DNA of 64,000 bases from Sinohyriopsis cumingii (lineage: Eukaryota; Mollusca; Bivalvia; Unionida; Unionidae), in contig CM068839.1 in assembly GCA_028554795.2 (NCBI GenBank), positions 42,437,006 through 42,501,005 of the forward strand, read 5' to 3'. How positions within the stretch are numbered: the first letter of the stretch is position 1; every line of letters starts with the position of its first letter. The translations under genes were made by a program, and so were the position numbers. Positions 10,086 through 22,493 of this stretch are shown one piece after another. Below the pieces are notes generated by a model, which saw nothing but the letters and a program-made list of their open reading frames with translations, was not told where the DNA came from and did not search any database.

Positions 10086-10884
10086 CATTACGTTCAGGGT
10101 GACAGATAGAAAAATTAAACTGTTGGATGTCTAATTCATGCATAAGTTGTTGGAAATAATCAAACATAAAATTTGCTGGACAGATTTGGGGAGGCAAACA
10201 AGTGTTAAAAACATTGCCTAAACTTTAGAACAGTTTTTGCTTTAATATTCTTCAAAGGAATAGACCATGGAAATCTTGAGGACGCACACATTATAGTCAA
10301 CAAGTATTGGTTGCTTGACTTGGTATTAGGTAAACAACCGACAGTCTACTATTGTTCTGTTAAATGGCTTGTCAAATGGTCAAATGCTGGAATAGGTTGC
10401 AGATGTGCCTTAGATATCTTCTGATTGGGATTTCCTACCATTTGACAAGTATGGCAAGATCTATAGTACTTATAAACATCACTTTTAATTTTCAGCAAAT
10501 AAAAATGATTATTGACACCAATATGACCAGCTTAAGGAGTTGTATGGGCTAGACTATGCATTTCCTGTTTTTATGACTTAGGAACAACAATTTGATTGCT
10601 CACTGACCACTCATCACCAGCAGGTACATCAGGTGTCTCCATTTTCTCATAATGACCCCATTTTACACAAGTGACAAACTGGTACTTGTGTGGCTTTAAT
10701 TTCTAAAACCCAGTCTTGTGTCTTTTCTGAGGAATAGTACTTGGGGGCCTATAACTCACATTAAAATGACTTCCATTCTTATAAAGTAGCTGTTACTTTC
10801 TGCTCAGATATCTTACAACTGCAGTCAGAAATTGGCTTGTGGTTTTTATTATTACATGTATGTTTAGAAACTAACTTACTTCTG

Positions 10885-10885
<1 letters not shown>
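10086..10885. other. No gene seen
   Basis: Several short ORFs of 60-66 codons show no recognisable protein features. Nothing else recognised. Confidence 0.4.

Positions 10886-10925
<40 letters not shown>
10886..10925. repeat. (CT)n microsatellite
   Basis: About 20 CT dinucleotides in a row. Confidence 0.95.
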
Positions 10926-10927
<2 letters not shown>

Positions 10928-12253
10928 TGAGTGATTAAGACATTTAAATTATGGAATTTACCTTATCCATTGTTCAAAGACACATAAATTGGGGATAAAA
11001 GCCCAAATATAAAATTTCATCTCAGGTTCATGAATATAATAGTTTTATGAAGGTCAAAGTATCAGAAATGACAAATTAGCAAATGAAATATAATCCTTTT
11101 CATGGATTTTTGCTCATAGCAATTGCAAACAACTTATTTTTATTGCCCACAAAATAAATTCTCCGAAAAGTGAGCATTGTTGTACATTGTAAATATTGAA
11201 TACAGATCCAGTAATGGAACGATTTTGGGGATTAATTCTTGAAAAAGACACTAGGGAATATAACCTGACTGTTTCTGAGTCATAATTTACAAATGTATGG
11301 GGTATACAAAAGGTAATGGGTCTTGGCCAATCCAGAATTTAGTTTTAATTCCTCAGAATTTGCAATGATGAATGTATGTCCAATCCAAAAGCCAGATTCT
11401 GTGAAAAGCTTGTCTTCGTTCATGTTTTATTCATGTGAAAGTGAAAAACAAAAGGGATTGGCAAATAAATCTATAAGAACAATGTAACAATTCAGGTATT
11501 TGTTACTTATAATTGCCTACCTGTATGATAATTTTTGTTCAGACTAATTCATCTAACAATATTGTTTTTATGAATGCCGGTTCAAATTAAACTTTTTTCT
11601 CTCTTATATTTCCTATAAAAGTTAAACATAGGACTGTATACTCTTTTTATTTATTTATTTTGCTTTATTGCATAGATGTATTGTGCTGATATTTTTTTTT
11701 TGTATCATGACAATATTAACTTATATCTTAAACAGGACAAAATAATGATAAAATCACAAATAAATGAAGATGTTTATGTGGGGTGGTGGATGCTACAACA
11801 GCCTGAGCTGTGCCTAGCCTTAAAATCTTTACAAGTTTTTTTAGAAAATTATGTGGTGGCGTGTGTTTTACTCATTTAACAGAAAACAAAATGATCTGTA
11901 GAAGATACATGTAAACATTTGTATTAATCTTTTTAACTAGTACATTAATTTCATATCCAAATGTATCAAGCACTTTTGGCACTGTATTGTAGCAGTAATG
12001 ATACCATCAAATTGAGCTGGTTACTGGTAGCGGTACCAATGTTATTTATATTAAATATATTATATTTTTATACTTGCTACCAAAGGAGTCTGATGTTTTA
12101 TCATATATGCTTTTTATGTGATGTCCTTGTTTCAAGTCATTTGTCTCTTGCTATTGACAACTAGTGACAATACTTGCTGGCTATTCCATAATCATCCATG
12201 CCATACATGTATAAGATTTCTGTATAATTTAACTATTTACCTTACTTCTTGTG

Positions 12254-12254
<1 letters not shown>
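10926..12254. other. No gene seen
   Basis: AT-rich, with poly-T and short repeats. ORFs up to 79 codons are low-complexity or run through the following (TA)n. Nothing recognised. Confidence 0.4.

Positions 12255-12316
<62 letters not shown>
12255..12316. repeat. (TA)n microsatellite
   Basis: About 31 uninterrupted TA dinucleotides. Confidence 0.95.
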
Positions 12317-12320
<4 letters not shown>

Positions 12321-12399
12321 CGGCCACAGTAAACTGCAGATTAACAGTAAAATTTAATTACATAGGGTAGAGAGAATAAACAGAATCCTCATCTCTGTA

Positions 12400-12404
<5 letters not shown>

Positions 12405-12441
<37 letters not shown>
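12405..12441. repeat. (CT)n microsatellite
   Basis: About 18 CT dinucleotides ending at a CGTGAATAAA sequence. Confidence 0.95.
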
Positions 12442-12446
<5 letters not shown>

Positions 12447-13192
12447 TAAAGAAAAAATGAAAGTATGGCCTCGAGGTGCAATTATCTGCAATTTTCTCAA
12501 ACCTTATACGAGGTCTTTACGGCTACAAAAAGCAGACTTTGAACTGCACTCTAAAATAATAAATATGCTATAAACTAATAACATTGTGAATGAGAATATA
12601 TAAACAAATTAGGGTCTTAAATCTTGCTTGTAAGCTGCCACCCTATTCTGCCACCGTGCGGCAGCGGTAAATTAAACAGAAAAAATGTTCAAACAAAATA
12701 AGGTGGGAAGGGTCAGCGGAAATATAACGTTGTATAAATACATCTAATTGTATACAATTTGATACATTTAATTTGTTTTGTGCTACTTGCAGGCCACATC
12801 TCTTCCGAATGTTAATACTCTGAGAAATCAGCTGCTGTAATTTAATTTGAATGATATTTTAAATAAGACACCCAAACTTGCCGTAAAGTGGTATAACCTC
12901 TTGTTGCTAGGGTCACAGTGGTTCGTTTCAAAGAAAATTTGGAGTATCCGCCCTTGAATCAAGGGATGGGGGTTCTAACCTGTAACAATATATTTTCTTT
13001 GTAACGAAACCCTGTTGCTAGGGTCAGAAGAATAGTCGTATTGTAAGAAATTGACTTGTCACAGCGCCATCTGTTGTCATAATGAGGCATTATTTTATGC
13101 TAACCTCCTTGATTCTAACTTGCAACGTGCTTGATGCTATATTATAGTCATGATTTTGGAAGGTGCAATTTGTGTAACTTGGGATATAGCAA

Positions 13193-13405
13193 GTTTATAA
13201 ATAGAATGTTAAAACTTGTAATAACTGACATAGCATTTGTCATATGACAAACAACAGAATTAATTCAGTAGTTGGCAAATTGCAAGATACAATGACGCAG
13301 AAGGAAAGTAGATCTAGGCACTTTCAAGCAGCTATTTACAGCTTGCATCAATGAAGAATAGAAAATTCTTGACTAGAATTATGAATGTAGCACTTGCAAG
13401 CAGCC
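13193..13405. repeat. Inverted-repeat arm, right (partner 8097-8309)
   Basis: Reverse complement of the arm at 8097-8309. The sequence around GCAAATTGCAAGATACAATGA is the best-conserved part. It runs directly into a degenerate tandem repeat of the same arm's end. Confidence 0.65.
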
Positions 13406-13540
13406 ATTGACAATAATGCAGAAGGAACGTAGCACTTGCAAACTGCCACGTACAATCTGCATCAATGAAGAATACAATATACAATGATAGAATTATGAAA
13501 GTAGCACTTGCAAGCAGCCATTTACAACAATGCATTAAGG
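13385..13540. repeat. Degenerate tandem repeat of GTAGCACTTGCAAGCAGCCA
   Basis: Three to four copies of a unit built from GTAGCACTTGCAA followed by AGCAGCCAT and an AATGCAGAAGGAA or CATCAATGAAGAA segment. It looks like local amplification of the end of the inverted-repeat arm. Confidence 0.6.
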
Positions 13541-13666
13541 AAGATTAGATAATACACGCGTAAAATTATGGCGGTAATCACTTCCATACATTCCTAGTCT
13601 GATCCCCTACCACGTATGCTCCCTACGTTGTACTCCGCTACACGAATACGAAGGTCTCTTTTACAG

Positions 13667-13800
13667 TATGATAGACGGGGTCCTATTTCAGAACGATCAC
13701 GTGGGTAATCTGAGGCAATCTTGTCACTCGGTATGTTCTTTTTTTCCCTTCAGATTATTTTTTTTCAACATCAAGATCGCGTGAAGCACCTATGGTATGA
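13667..13800. repeat. Dispersed repeat (second copy 50217-50350)
   Basis: Begins AGTATGATAGAC, then GGGTCCTAT, a GTAATCTGAGG segment, TTGTCACT and TTTTCAACATCAAG. The same series in the same order occurs at 50217-50350 in the same orientation with point differences. Unclassified. Confidence 0.65.
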
Positions 13801-13899
13801 AAGGGATCAGGGACAAAACGGACCGGTACCAAAAAGGCCCACGACCAAAACGGACTAGTGCTTAAAAAGGCCCGGTCCGAAAAGGCTTGACCCAAAAAG

Positions 13900-13999
13900 C
13901 ACAGGCACTTGATTCTGTGGAAACTAATGTGTACACTCACTATATAACATGTTATATGGTGAGTGTCCACATTAGTTTCCACAGAATCAAGTGCCTGTG
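13900..13999. repeat. Near-perfect 100-bp palindrome
   Basis: The arm CACAGGCACTTGATTCTGTGG and what follows is mirrored as its reverse complement up to 13999, with the centre at ATAACA/TGTTAT (about 13949) and almost no loop. Only one or two positions mismatch near the GTGTACACTCAC/GTGAGTGTCCAC segment. The flanks repeat AAAAAGGCCC-type words (13830-13900 and 14000-14010). It could be a small fold-back transposon or a MITE. Confidence 0.9.
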
Positions 14000-14002
14000 C
14001 CA

Positions 14003-15092
14003 AAAAGGCCCATTTATGTATCAATTACCAATTACTAGTTTCATGTCTACTAAAAGTAACTAATACGTAAATATTAAATCCTTGTTTTACTGTGAAATAT
14101 CTATAAATAATTGCAGTAGAGAATCACAATCGATCGTCAGTGATCATGAAAATAATTGCGACACGCTACTACATGTTCTATGTAAAATGAACAAAGAAGG
14201 CAAATAATAATTGTGAACGAAAACATTGGAAGTGAAGCGAATCAATAATATCTTTGTTATAATATATCAAGACTGAATACGAGTTAGTGTTACCCATGCG
14301 TGTTTTGTGCATGCCAACTTTGTCATGGTAATGCCTTAATTAAGTAATGATGATTTCATTAATGATGAATGGATATTTTCATTTGCGAAGAATATTGATT
14401 CTTCCTGTTTCACATACATTCAGTATCGTTAATACATGTGTGCGTAGTTTATTTGCGTTGATTATAATGTATGCTTTCAATAGACATTTGTTATATTCTG
14501 TGCCTTGTATGCACCGTTATTGCGTTGTGGTTGCAATGAAAGTCAAGTCACAATTAGACAAATATTAAGAGGTAATTTATAAACAAAAAAATAAACAACA
14601 AAAATTTTATGGTGGGATAGAAAGAAAAAAGAAGAAAAGATATAATGTCTGATTAGTATAAGCAACAAAAGAAAAACAAATGCTAATGCCATTTCAGATT
14701 TATATTTTTTTTTAATAATAACAAGCATTGTTGCTAATACGTGAGTATTAATATCTAATATCAAATACTACAACAATATTGCTCATAATGGCTATCAAAT
14801 AAATTTAACAGCAAAATACAGTAAACAATTCTACAATGACAGCAACAAATAATCATCGAACTATAAAAGCATGCATACATAGATATTCACTTTTCAACAA
14901 CAATAAAAAACTTACAACACAACAAAATTGCAAACAGTGGCTGCCGACGTTAATATTACGATATAGGATGCAATCCTAGAATAACAGAGGAATATAGTAG
15001 TGTTGTTGCCACAGTGTTTACACTTACACTCTGAAACCATACTGCTCGCCGACGGAACTCAAAAACTTTGAGGTTTTGACCTCGTGATGCAT
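14003..15092. other. No gene seen
   Basis: AT-rich DNA. The longest frames (73 codons) are low-complexity. It lies downstream of the MULE-like gene's last exon on the minus strand. Confidence 0.4.
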
Positions 15093-15271
15093 TTACTGGT
15101 CCCAAAGTGTATTTAATGATTTTTCTAATGTGATGCTTCGTCTCTCCCGTCCTAGGTCGTTACACTGGACAACTATACGCACCAGATCAGCCTCCCTCCG
15201 CAGTAGTGGCACTAACTGGTATAAGCCCAGTCCCATGTGTACTGCCGTTGAATTTAGACGATGGTGCCAGC
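15093..15271 (-). other. Last exon of the MULE-like gene
   Basis: The acceptor TTTTCAG ends at 15272. The exon continues the phase left by the donor at 15428 to give GWHHRLN and ends at a TAA at 15093-15095. Confidence 0.6.
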
Positions 15272-15428
15272 CTGAAAATGTATAACAGATAACGAACAAT
15301 TTAATTGTAAACGGAATATTTTTTTATATATCAACATGTATACATATTAATATGATACTGAGAATTATGTCATGCACATTAATAGACTAATGACTTTATG
15401 CTAATATGCTTTATTTTGCTTTGTTTAC

Positions 15429-15750
15429 CTTCAACGTCATTGTTCGTTCGCACTTTTTGGCGGTATACTGACCAGGCATCAGCTGGAAACACCGAGTTGT
15501 CCAGCCACTCCCCGATAAGGGTCCATGTAGCATCGTTTGTAGCCTTTATTTGTAGCATCTGCACTGATTGACGTATGTGAGCACTGGGCAGGAACTGAAG
15601 GGACAGCACTTGATGCACGAAGGAGTGAAGGCCCTCTCGCCGCATGTACGTTTGAGCCAATCCAATAGACTGAACGTGTCGCCACACGGTCTGGGACCAG
15701 TGGAAGGCACAGGACGCCAGGAAAAGCCTCTCTGATGGCGAGCCATGCAA
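15429..15750 (-). other. Exon of the MULE-like gene
   Basis: Acceptor ATTTTCAG precedes 15750 and donor GTAAAC follows 15429, both on the minus strand. It encodes the HWSQTVWRHVQ and RTNNDVE stretches. The frame entering from the upstream exon differs from the frame used for HWSQ, which marks a break. Confidence 0.6.
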
Positions 15751-17230
15751 CTGAAAATATGCAAAGAACAATCCCATAATTATATTGTTTGTGTATGAAG
15801 CCATTCTCTGTGAAAGGTAATACGGTTGTCCTAATGATATTGCATGACGTCTTTAATTTTTGCAGACATGCACTGTTAGCATTGTTGAGTAATGTTCAGT
15901 TTTAAATATACATTAATGTTATTAATAAACAGCTTACCTTTTTCGAAGTCCAGTACGAATCCTTCTAACGATGCATGTCCCAACATTGACTGCAGAGAAC
16001 AAAACACCTATAATCAAAGAATCGAAATAAGATCAGTGCTCGAATTGAGTTGACCATAATCAATTCTACAGCAGTTACATAACGTCATTTACCTTACATT
16101 CAACAATGACTCATCATTTAATTCTTGGAAAGAAATACACATGCTGGAAAAATTGTGTTGAACATTCAGGAGACATATGGTTCATGTTCGAGAGATCATG
16201 ACATAGTCTCATCACAGAGAGTATTTTGTTACTGTTTTTTCTTTCTATCATATATCTATCCAATAAACATGCTGAGAAATGTCAATGAATTTTGTAACAG
16301 GCAGAGAGAAAGAAAGCTTTAACATAATAGCTTACAGCCAGATTGTCTCTCTTCGTCTTCCAGCTCATTAGACAAAATACTGATTCTGTGCGCCATACCT
16401 TTCGATGAAGGCATTGATGGATATAAGTAGATTCTGTTGTCTGAATGGCTCACCAAGGACCTGAAAGTTATAACAACACTTATTAAACAAATGGGACTAA
16501 AGGCTATTACTGCGTGCTATTATCAATTTAAAACCGACAAAATCTGAAGTTCGGCAATAACTGGTACTCGTACTGCAAAAACTAATGAATACAACGTAAA
16601 GATTTACCTTAAATATTCCACCCATATACCACCATTTCGCTTCTTGCAAAAGTACTAACTTATATTCAATTGCCAGCAGGAAAAGTGTCGCTCCCCATCC
16701 ACTCTGATGTATGCTACCAAGAAGTCAGGAGCGTTGATGAAGTCCTCATTCAGCTGTCAAAATCAGAACAAATAGATCATTGTTATCAATATCATTCACG
16801 TAATAAAATATTCATAACTTCGTCCTCTCATAATGCACAACATGGATCAAAGTATAGCTTTGTTAGATGAATTTCAGTGCCAATATCATAGTGATTACTA
16901 CAAGTTACAAGTTTAATTACAAACTAGATATAAGACACTTTAAAAAAAATTGACATCAGACAGTAACATTAATGAGCAAACATTATAAAAATAAAAAAAT
17001 CAATTAATTTAAATTTTCAAGTAAATTTATATCTAACTAGATTTTTCTGAGTTCTATATAAACCACAAACTTCAATGTCCAACGTTCTTGGCTCTTCTGG
17101 ACGTAGCTTCGCTCTGGTTCTTTTAGCAACTCTCTTCAAGAGCGCCTTCTTTGGGAGAGAGACTGTATTTGGTCCCGAACTCTCCAGAATAGCGTCTTCT
17201 GCATTTTCAAGGCTGGTGTGAAACATTGCT

Positions 17231-19080
17231 CTCGAGCAGCACGTTTCACTTTTGAGAAAGAGGGAATCATGTTATGTCAAAGGAGGCAATCACAAGCGTA
17301 TATTTCAACACTAAACAAATATGGAAATTTCTGACCTTAATCAAAGATCTGCATGCCAATCTTCAGTAAAAATAATTTTATTGGCAAGAATACGGTTTAA
17401 TACTTAAAATGTCCCAAAAATAAAACAAATTAACTTTGGTGTACTAAAATTTGCCACTTTAGTGCAATCCCCTTAATTAATAAGCCAATACATAATAAGA
17501 TCTCTTCGATATGAAACACACCAAAACTTTATTTTTTTATGATAGTTTGGTTTAGTTTTAGTGAACTCGGGACAGAGACGCATAAGTGTCCCTGGCGTCA
17601 AATAGTCCCTGTTACAATCTAATTGTGTGGATTGATTGTATGACTCCATGTGCAGTATTTAAGTACCGGCGCTGCGTTACGGAAATGTAATAAGGACAAA
17701 CCATGCAGTTGTGAGGTAATCAGGCAATTGTGAAGTTGTGGTGTAAATGTGTAGTTGTGATATTGGTGGTCATGTGTTAATTAGAGGAAAATTAGTAAAG
17801 TTTCTTTCATTCGTTCACTAAAGAGACCCCTTGCATGTAACAGTATTAATGCTCAGATTTAAAAAGGAGATAAAATATACAAGCACAGATGAACTGCGGG
17901 CATCTCTTGCCCATCGTAAAAACCATTCATAATATCTGCATTAAACCTTTTAATCAGTTTTCTTGTGTTCCCGATCTAATTTGGCGAAGGATGTTATGAA
18001 CATTGGACTACCCATTAATAAACATGTATATCAATATTGCTCTCTGTGTTAAAAACGAAAATAGATCATATGTATCTGTCTATGTTTACATAAATGATTT
18101 AAATACTGTTAGCTCTTCTTGATGCCATTTTCGGTCAGTAATTCGGAAGCAAAGTGCGCAGGACGACAACAAAACAGTGTGAATATTTACCGCGTAAATG
18201 GGGACGCAATTTTCCGACTGATACACACGAGGTTTTGAGTCGAGTGGGGATGTGTGTATTGTTGTATATAGCATGATCTGAAAAAATACCGACAAAACGG
18301 GGAGATGCTCAGACACGCTTATTTTAAGGTTTGTATCAGTAAGTAAGGCATTTCATTTAAGCCGACATTACAAAACGGGAACGTTCACGTCTCGAGGTAT
18401 GTCCCCGGTCTGTTTGTGTTTTTATTTACACTGATGTCCCCGTTTCGCGCATTTTACAAACGCAGACACGCACACTTTTTGGACAAGACATACACAACAT
18501 TGTTATTTATGATTTTGCATTTTCACACACCTTTACCCCATATGAATAACCCAGACTGGACACCAATAGCGGGGTATGTTTCTATGAATATCCCTCTAGG
18601 CTTACCCCACGGTATTCAACCATCGTCTCAATCAAAATAACGTGCATTGGCCTGAAATAAATAATTTTATGCAAGCAATCATACAAAATTTATGCATTTA
18701 TGTTTTAAGGAAGTAGAGCGGTTGCACATGTTTCAAGTTTGTATTAAAGTTTCTCATACTCTTTGCAAATATTACTGGTATTACTTGCATATACGTACTC
18801 TTCTTCAATAAGATTCACTGGACCAATTTTTCTGTCGCTGATGTCGAATGACGTGTCTGTGTCGGGAATGTGGACAATCGTACTCGCACCATATGGATCC
18901 ACTTCAATTTCCGTTGACTCGGCCACAGCAATATCATTCGACAACTCGCCAATACTATGGATCTATGAAATAAATCAAACAATAAAAACCATTCCATTTT
19001 CTATTTTTCTTCGCACAAGATAATGATTTTTTAATTTTTTCGTCATATGTATAACGTCAACTTGTGACTTATGGAAATAT
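17231..19080. other. No gene firmly seen
   Basis: A 66-codon acidic minus-strand frame (18944-18744) could be a 5' exon of the MULE-like gene but carries no mark I recognise. Otherwise the stretch is AT-rich non-coding DNA. Confidence 0.35.
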
Positions 19081-19089
19081 AAATATTAA

Positions 19090-19330
19090 AACAGTCGATG
19101 ACCGAGTGTTTTAATTCATCGCCTTACGAATTGATCCATCTCACCGCCGCAGGTTCGATTCCAATATCAGATAGGTTAAAACTTTGCATGTGAGAAAACT
19201 TGCTACTCGCTTAAGGTAGGTCGATGATTGTCGCGGGATGTATCCGTGCTCTTTACCACCACCACCACCACCCACAAAATACCGGCGATAGCCAAATCAG
19301 GTCACTTTTAGATTAAAGATGGCAGCCCCA
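19090..19330 (+). repeat. Candidate tRNA-derived SINE
   Basis: A TGACCGAGTG box at 19099-19108 resembles a Pol III A box, and GGTTCGATTCC at 19152-19162 is a textbook B box about 45 nt further on. A CACCACCACC stretch follows. The body shows no ORF. Boundaries are approximate and I see no clear tail. Confidence 0.5.
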
Positions 19331-19500
19331 TTTCTGGATAACCGCCGTGAATTTTATGAGAAATTAATCAACTACATATTTGCTTGTTTATATATACAAC
19401 ATAAATAAGCCGTGAACACGATTTTATTGTTGTTTACCTTACTACAAGTGTCCTTAAAATTCCTCCTATCGCATTATGAAATTTAAACTATTATCTCTTA
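19330..19500. repeat. Dispersed repeat (related copy 46840-47100)
   Basis: Two segments, CCGCCGTGAAT-TTATGAGAAATTAAT and TATCGC-TTATGAA-TTTAAAC, also occur next to the right end of the third Polinton (46840-47100), though in the opposite order. It may be a duplicated piece of host sequence or an old repeat. Confidence 0.5.
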
Positions 19501-20561
19501 ATTTGCTTGATTTGTTTACTGTGTAAAACCAGCTTGGTGTATAATGTAAGAAGTTCTACTGAGTGCGGATACCACAATCACCAATTACCAAAGAACAAAG
19601 GAACAGGAAAACAAGAACAACGAAATAATACTAAGAAGAGGAAAATAATAGCAGCCCGCCAAGCCGTGAACAAAGGAATTGCACAGAAAAAGGTACTCTC
19701 GAACAAAGGAACGATAGGAACACGCAGTAAGATCGTAATATAGTAATATAATTTAAGCCTGCGGGCAATTGCATTCTCTGTGCTGTTTTGAAGTATTTAA
19801 AATCATGTACTGTTAACACTACCCTTATATATTTCTATTTTCTCTTAACTAACAATAACAATCTTATTCTATTGGCGCCATTATCCTAAAACAAGTCCAC
19901 TTTTCTCATCTCCACTAAGCAAAAATAAACTATTTAATCAAGAGTTAAAATCTTTATAAATAATCAAAATTCAATCAATACCTACAGCATATAACTGATA
20001 GCTCTTCCTTACTACAATATTAATAAGCAATCCAACTTACATAGGAAATTAAACAAGACCATAAAACCAAACTTTACAATAAAAACCATCAATTTAAATC
20101 AAACTATACACAAAGGTAACTAAACCTAAAACTATAACTATCCAAACCTAAGGAATTTAGAAAAGAAAGATCTCCAATTAATAAAAACAAATCTTTTTTC
20201 CCACTTAGTCGAACAACTAGACAATATGTCTCAAAACAACTAGACAATGTTACTCAAAACAAGCACACAAACAAAATGGCGCTCAACGCCAGAAAAAAAA
20301 AACAAAGATAGGCAACTTAACAATATCAGAAAAATGTCACTCACCAACCAAACAGAAAACAATTTCCCCAATAAAAAAGGACAACTAGACACTAGCTTGA
20401 GCCCTTCAACAAAACAAATACAACAAAAAAAATCTAGCATCCACCACCAGCTCCCCACACAATCTTTTAATCGCAGCAATAAACGATATTGACCCAACCT
20501 CGGCTATAGACTTCAAGCGCCCTGATCAGACATACGAATATGAGGAATTAAATGACACAAT
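19501..20561. other. No gene seen
   Basis: A-rich, with frames of up to 85 codons that are Lys/Asn/Gln-rich and unconvincing on both strands. Confidence 0.4.
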
Positions 20562-20562
20562 G

Positions 20563-20601
<39 letters not shown>
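20562..20601. repeat. (ATA)n microsatellite
   Basis: About 13 trinucleotides of ATA in a row. Confidence 0.95.
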
Positions 20602-20605
<4 letters not shown>

Positions 20606-20781
20606 TGAGGACTTTGTATCGCGCCTAACTTTTAGAAGCTCTAAGCGCTTTAAAACATTAGACAACACCTATAAGATAAAAAACATATAATGATATGATT
20701 ACAAAAACAAACACTATGAAATGAGAAAACATTAAACAAAACATGCTGAGAATATTTAAGGTAGGAAACATTATTAGGTCT

Positions 20782-22010
20782 TTAAGTTTGTTCTTGCAGT
20801 CGAAATAAGTGAGTTTTGAGAGCCCTCTCGAATGTGATCACTGTGTCTTTGTGTCTAAGTTCAGTGGGCAATTCATTCCATGTCGCTGGGCCCTGGTATG
20901 CAAAAGAACGCTGTCCATATGACTTTGTTTTCATAGTGGGAATAATGAGTATACGATTGTCAAAAGAGGAGCATAAGTATCTTGCTGGTGTGTACACATG
21001 GGTGAGGTCGGATAGGTATGTTGGACTAGAGTCCAACAGTGAAACGTAGCACAGAGAAGAAATTTTGTCTTTGATCCTGGATCGAATGGATAGCCAGTGT
21101 AGGGTACAGAGCAGCATGGAGGTGTGATCTGATCGTGGTACTCAAAGTATGATCCGAGTAGCTGTGTTTTGAAGTTTCTGGAGTAGATATTGAGATGAAC
21201 CAGACATAATTGAGTTACAATAGTCCAGTCTTGAAAGTGCTAATGAACACACAAGTGTTTTAGTGGCATCAACTGAAAGATATTTGCGAATTGAGCTGAT
21301 GCGTCTCCGCTCAAGATATGCATCCTTGCATATGTTCATGACATGTTGGTGCAGTGTGAGAGTACTGTCCAGAGTAACATGGTCTATTGTGTCAAATGCT
21401 GCAGACAAATCAAGGAGGGTGAGGACTGTAATCTTTTCGCTATCCAACGCAGAGAGAATGTCATTAACTACTTTTAGAAGAGTAGTTTCAGTACTGTGGC
21501 AAGGGCGATATGCAGATTGTACATTGCTAGAAAGACTGTTTGAATTTAGATGACATACAAGCTGGGATAGAACAACTTTTTCTAAGATTTTTTTTTTTAT
21601 ATGAATTGGAGATTAGAAGCTGGGCGGTATTTCTTTAAAGCGTTATGGTCTAGTGTTGGTTTCTTCAGCAAAGGCTTTACAATGGCAGTTTTGAAAAATG
21701 AAGGGAATTCCACGGATGAGAGAGAGGTATTAATAACATCAGTTAGTGAAGACAATACTGGATCTAAGCACTCAAGCAGATGTGATGCTGGAATTGGATC
21801 AAGTTCACATGACTTTGGTGCACTCTTCATCACGATTGTACGTACGAAATCCATAGAAACAGGTTCAAATGCTGCTAATGGTTGCCGCTCAGATTCTGTA
21901 TCCCAACTGTATGGTGACGACGAGTCAATTGAAATTGTGGTTTCAAGCTTACCTCTAATGGTTTGTACTTTGTCACGGAAGAAATTTGCAAACATGTCCG
22001 GAAGGTCGAC
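20782..22010 (-). pseudogene. CR1/L2-like LINE fragment (reverse transcriptase)
   Basis: Minus-strand pieces follow the order of a non-LTR retrotransposon ORF2. First comes the lead into the reverse transcriptase (21995-21597: FFRDKVQTIR, a KSCELDPIP motif, then KYRPASNL). Then comes a segment with AAFDTIDH (21447-21142) that jumps straight to the thumb/connection region. Last comes the C-terminal tail with LHWLSIRSRI, PTYLSDL and WNELPTELR (21117-20782). The segment with the catalytic YxDD is missing, and frames change between pieces. This is the Jockey-superfamily plan (CR1/L2). It is a dead, internally deleted copy ending near the terminal repeat of the third Polinton. Confidence 0.8.
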
Positions 22011-22139
22011 TGGAGAAAAGGTAGTTGAAAGTGGTGTTGGTTTGTTCCTTAAAAAAAATTTGTTTTCTTGCCTGAATTTTTTTATAGTCCGTTGTACAAG
22101 TGTTTGTGACTGTATGTTGCATGTTGTATGTGTTATATA

Positions 22140-22493
22140 AATCTAAGTCCCACTCTTTATTCCCGATTGAGGTCAGCCCGGTGAAAACCTGCACACCCGC
22201 TCTTTGCTCCCTATTGACTTCACCTCACATTGTTACCCATCTTCAGTACTGTGACGTCACCTCACATGTTCCTACATTGTTACCAATTTCCCGTACCGTG
22301 ACGTCAGACGCTAAACAGACCCCACTTTCCCTTGTCCCTTAACAACCCTTATTCCCATGTTCAATTTTCCTTGTCGCTAGACAGTCCCACACCTTTGTCG
22401 CGAAACAGTCCTATTCGTTTTTGTCGCTCTATAGTCCCATCCATGTTAAATTTCCCCATGTTAAATTTCCATTGTCGCCAGGGTAAAATCCTA
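22140..22493. repeat. Third Polinton (P3): right terminal repeat, main part
   Basis: Repeated units of the form CCATGTTAAATTTCC-ATTGTCGC-TAGACAGTCCCA run rightward, in the same orientation as the right terminal repeat of the intact Polinton (45070-45313). The sequence stops at 22493, where P2 begins, and continues across P2 at 46789. The rest of P3 would lie to the left but is not recognisable beyond the LINE. Confidence 0.65.
22488..22493. repeat. P2 target-site duplication, left (ATCCTA)
   Basis: ATCCTA directly precedes the P2 left end and recurs at 46783-46788 directly after its right end. A 6-bp duplication is what Polinton integrases make. Confidence 0.85.

Larger units (their letters stand above)
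15093..17230 (-). pseudogene. Spliced MULE transposase-like gene, remnant
   Basis: Minus-strand exons with consensus splice signals can be read. From 5' to 3' they are: about 17226-17040 (a basic LPKKALLKRVAKRTRAK segment), about 16740-16670 (an NAPDFLVAYI segment), 15989-15938 (ends in a DFEK stretch), 15750-15429 (an HWSQTVW stretch then WSVY and RTNNDVE) and 15271-15093 (starts GWHHRLN and runs to a stop). The HWSQ, RTNNDVEGWH and DFEKxxWLAI marks are typical of the MULE transposase-derived proteins common in invertebrate genomes. In the 15750-15429 exon the DFEK-side frame and the HWSQ-side frame differ, so one frameshift is present. The catalytic N-terminal domain was not identified. Exon joins are inference from splice sites and family pattern. 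Confidence 0.55.

Noticed and set aside
12118-12357. 79-codon frame with Ile-Tyr repeat
   Set aside because: It runs through the (TA)n microsatellite and has no other feature.
18744-18944. 66-codon acidic minus-strand ORF as a gene
   Set aside because: No motif, no clear splice context and no repeat elsewhere; at most a possible 5' exon of the MULE-like gene.
7370-22493. One large Polinton spanning from the terminus at 7491 to the one at 22493
   Set aside because: Both termini are of the right-end type in the same orientation, so they cannot be the two ends of one element.
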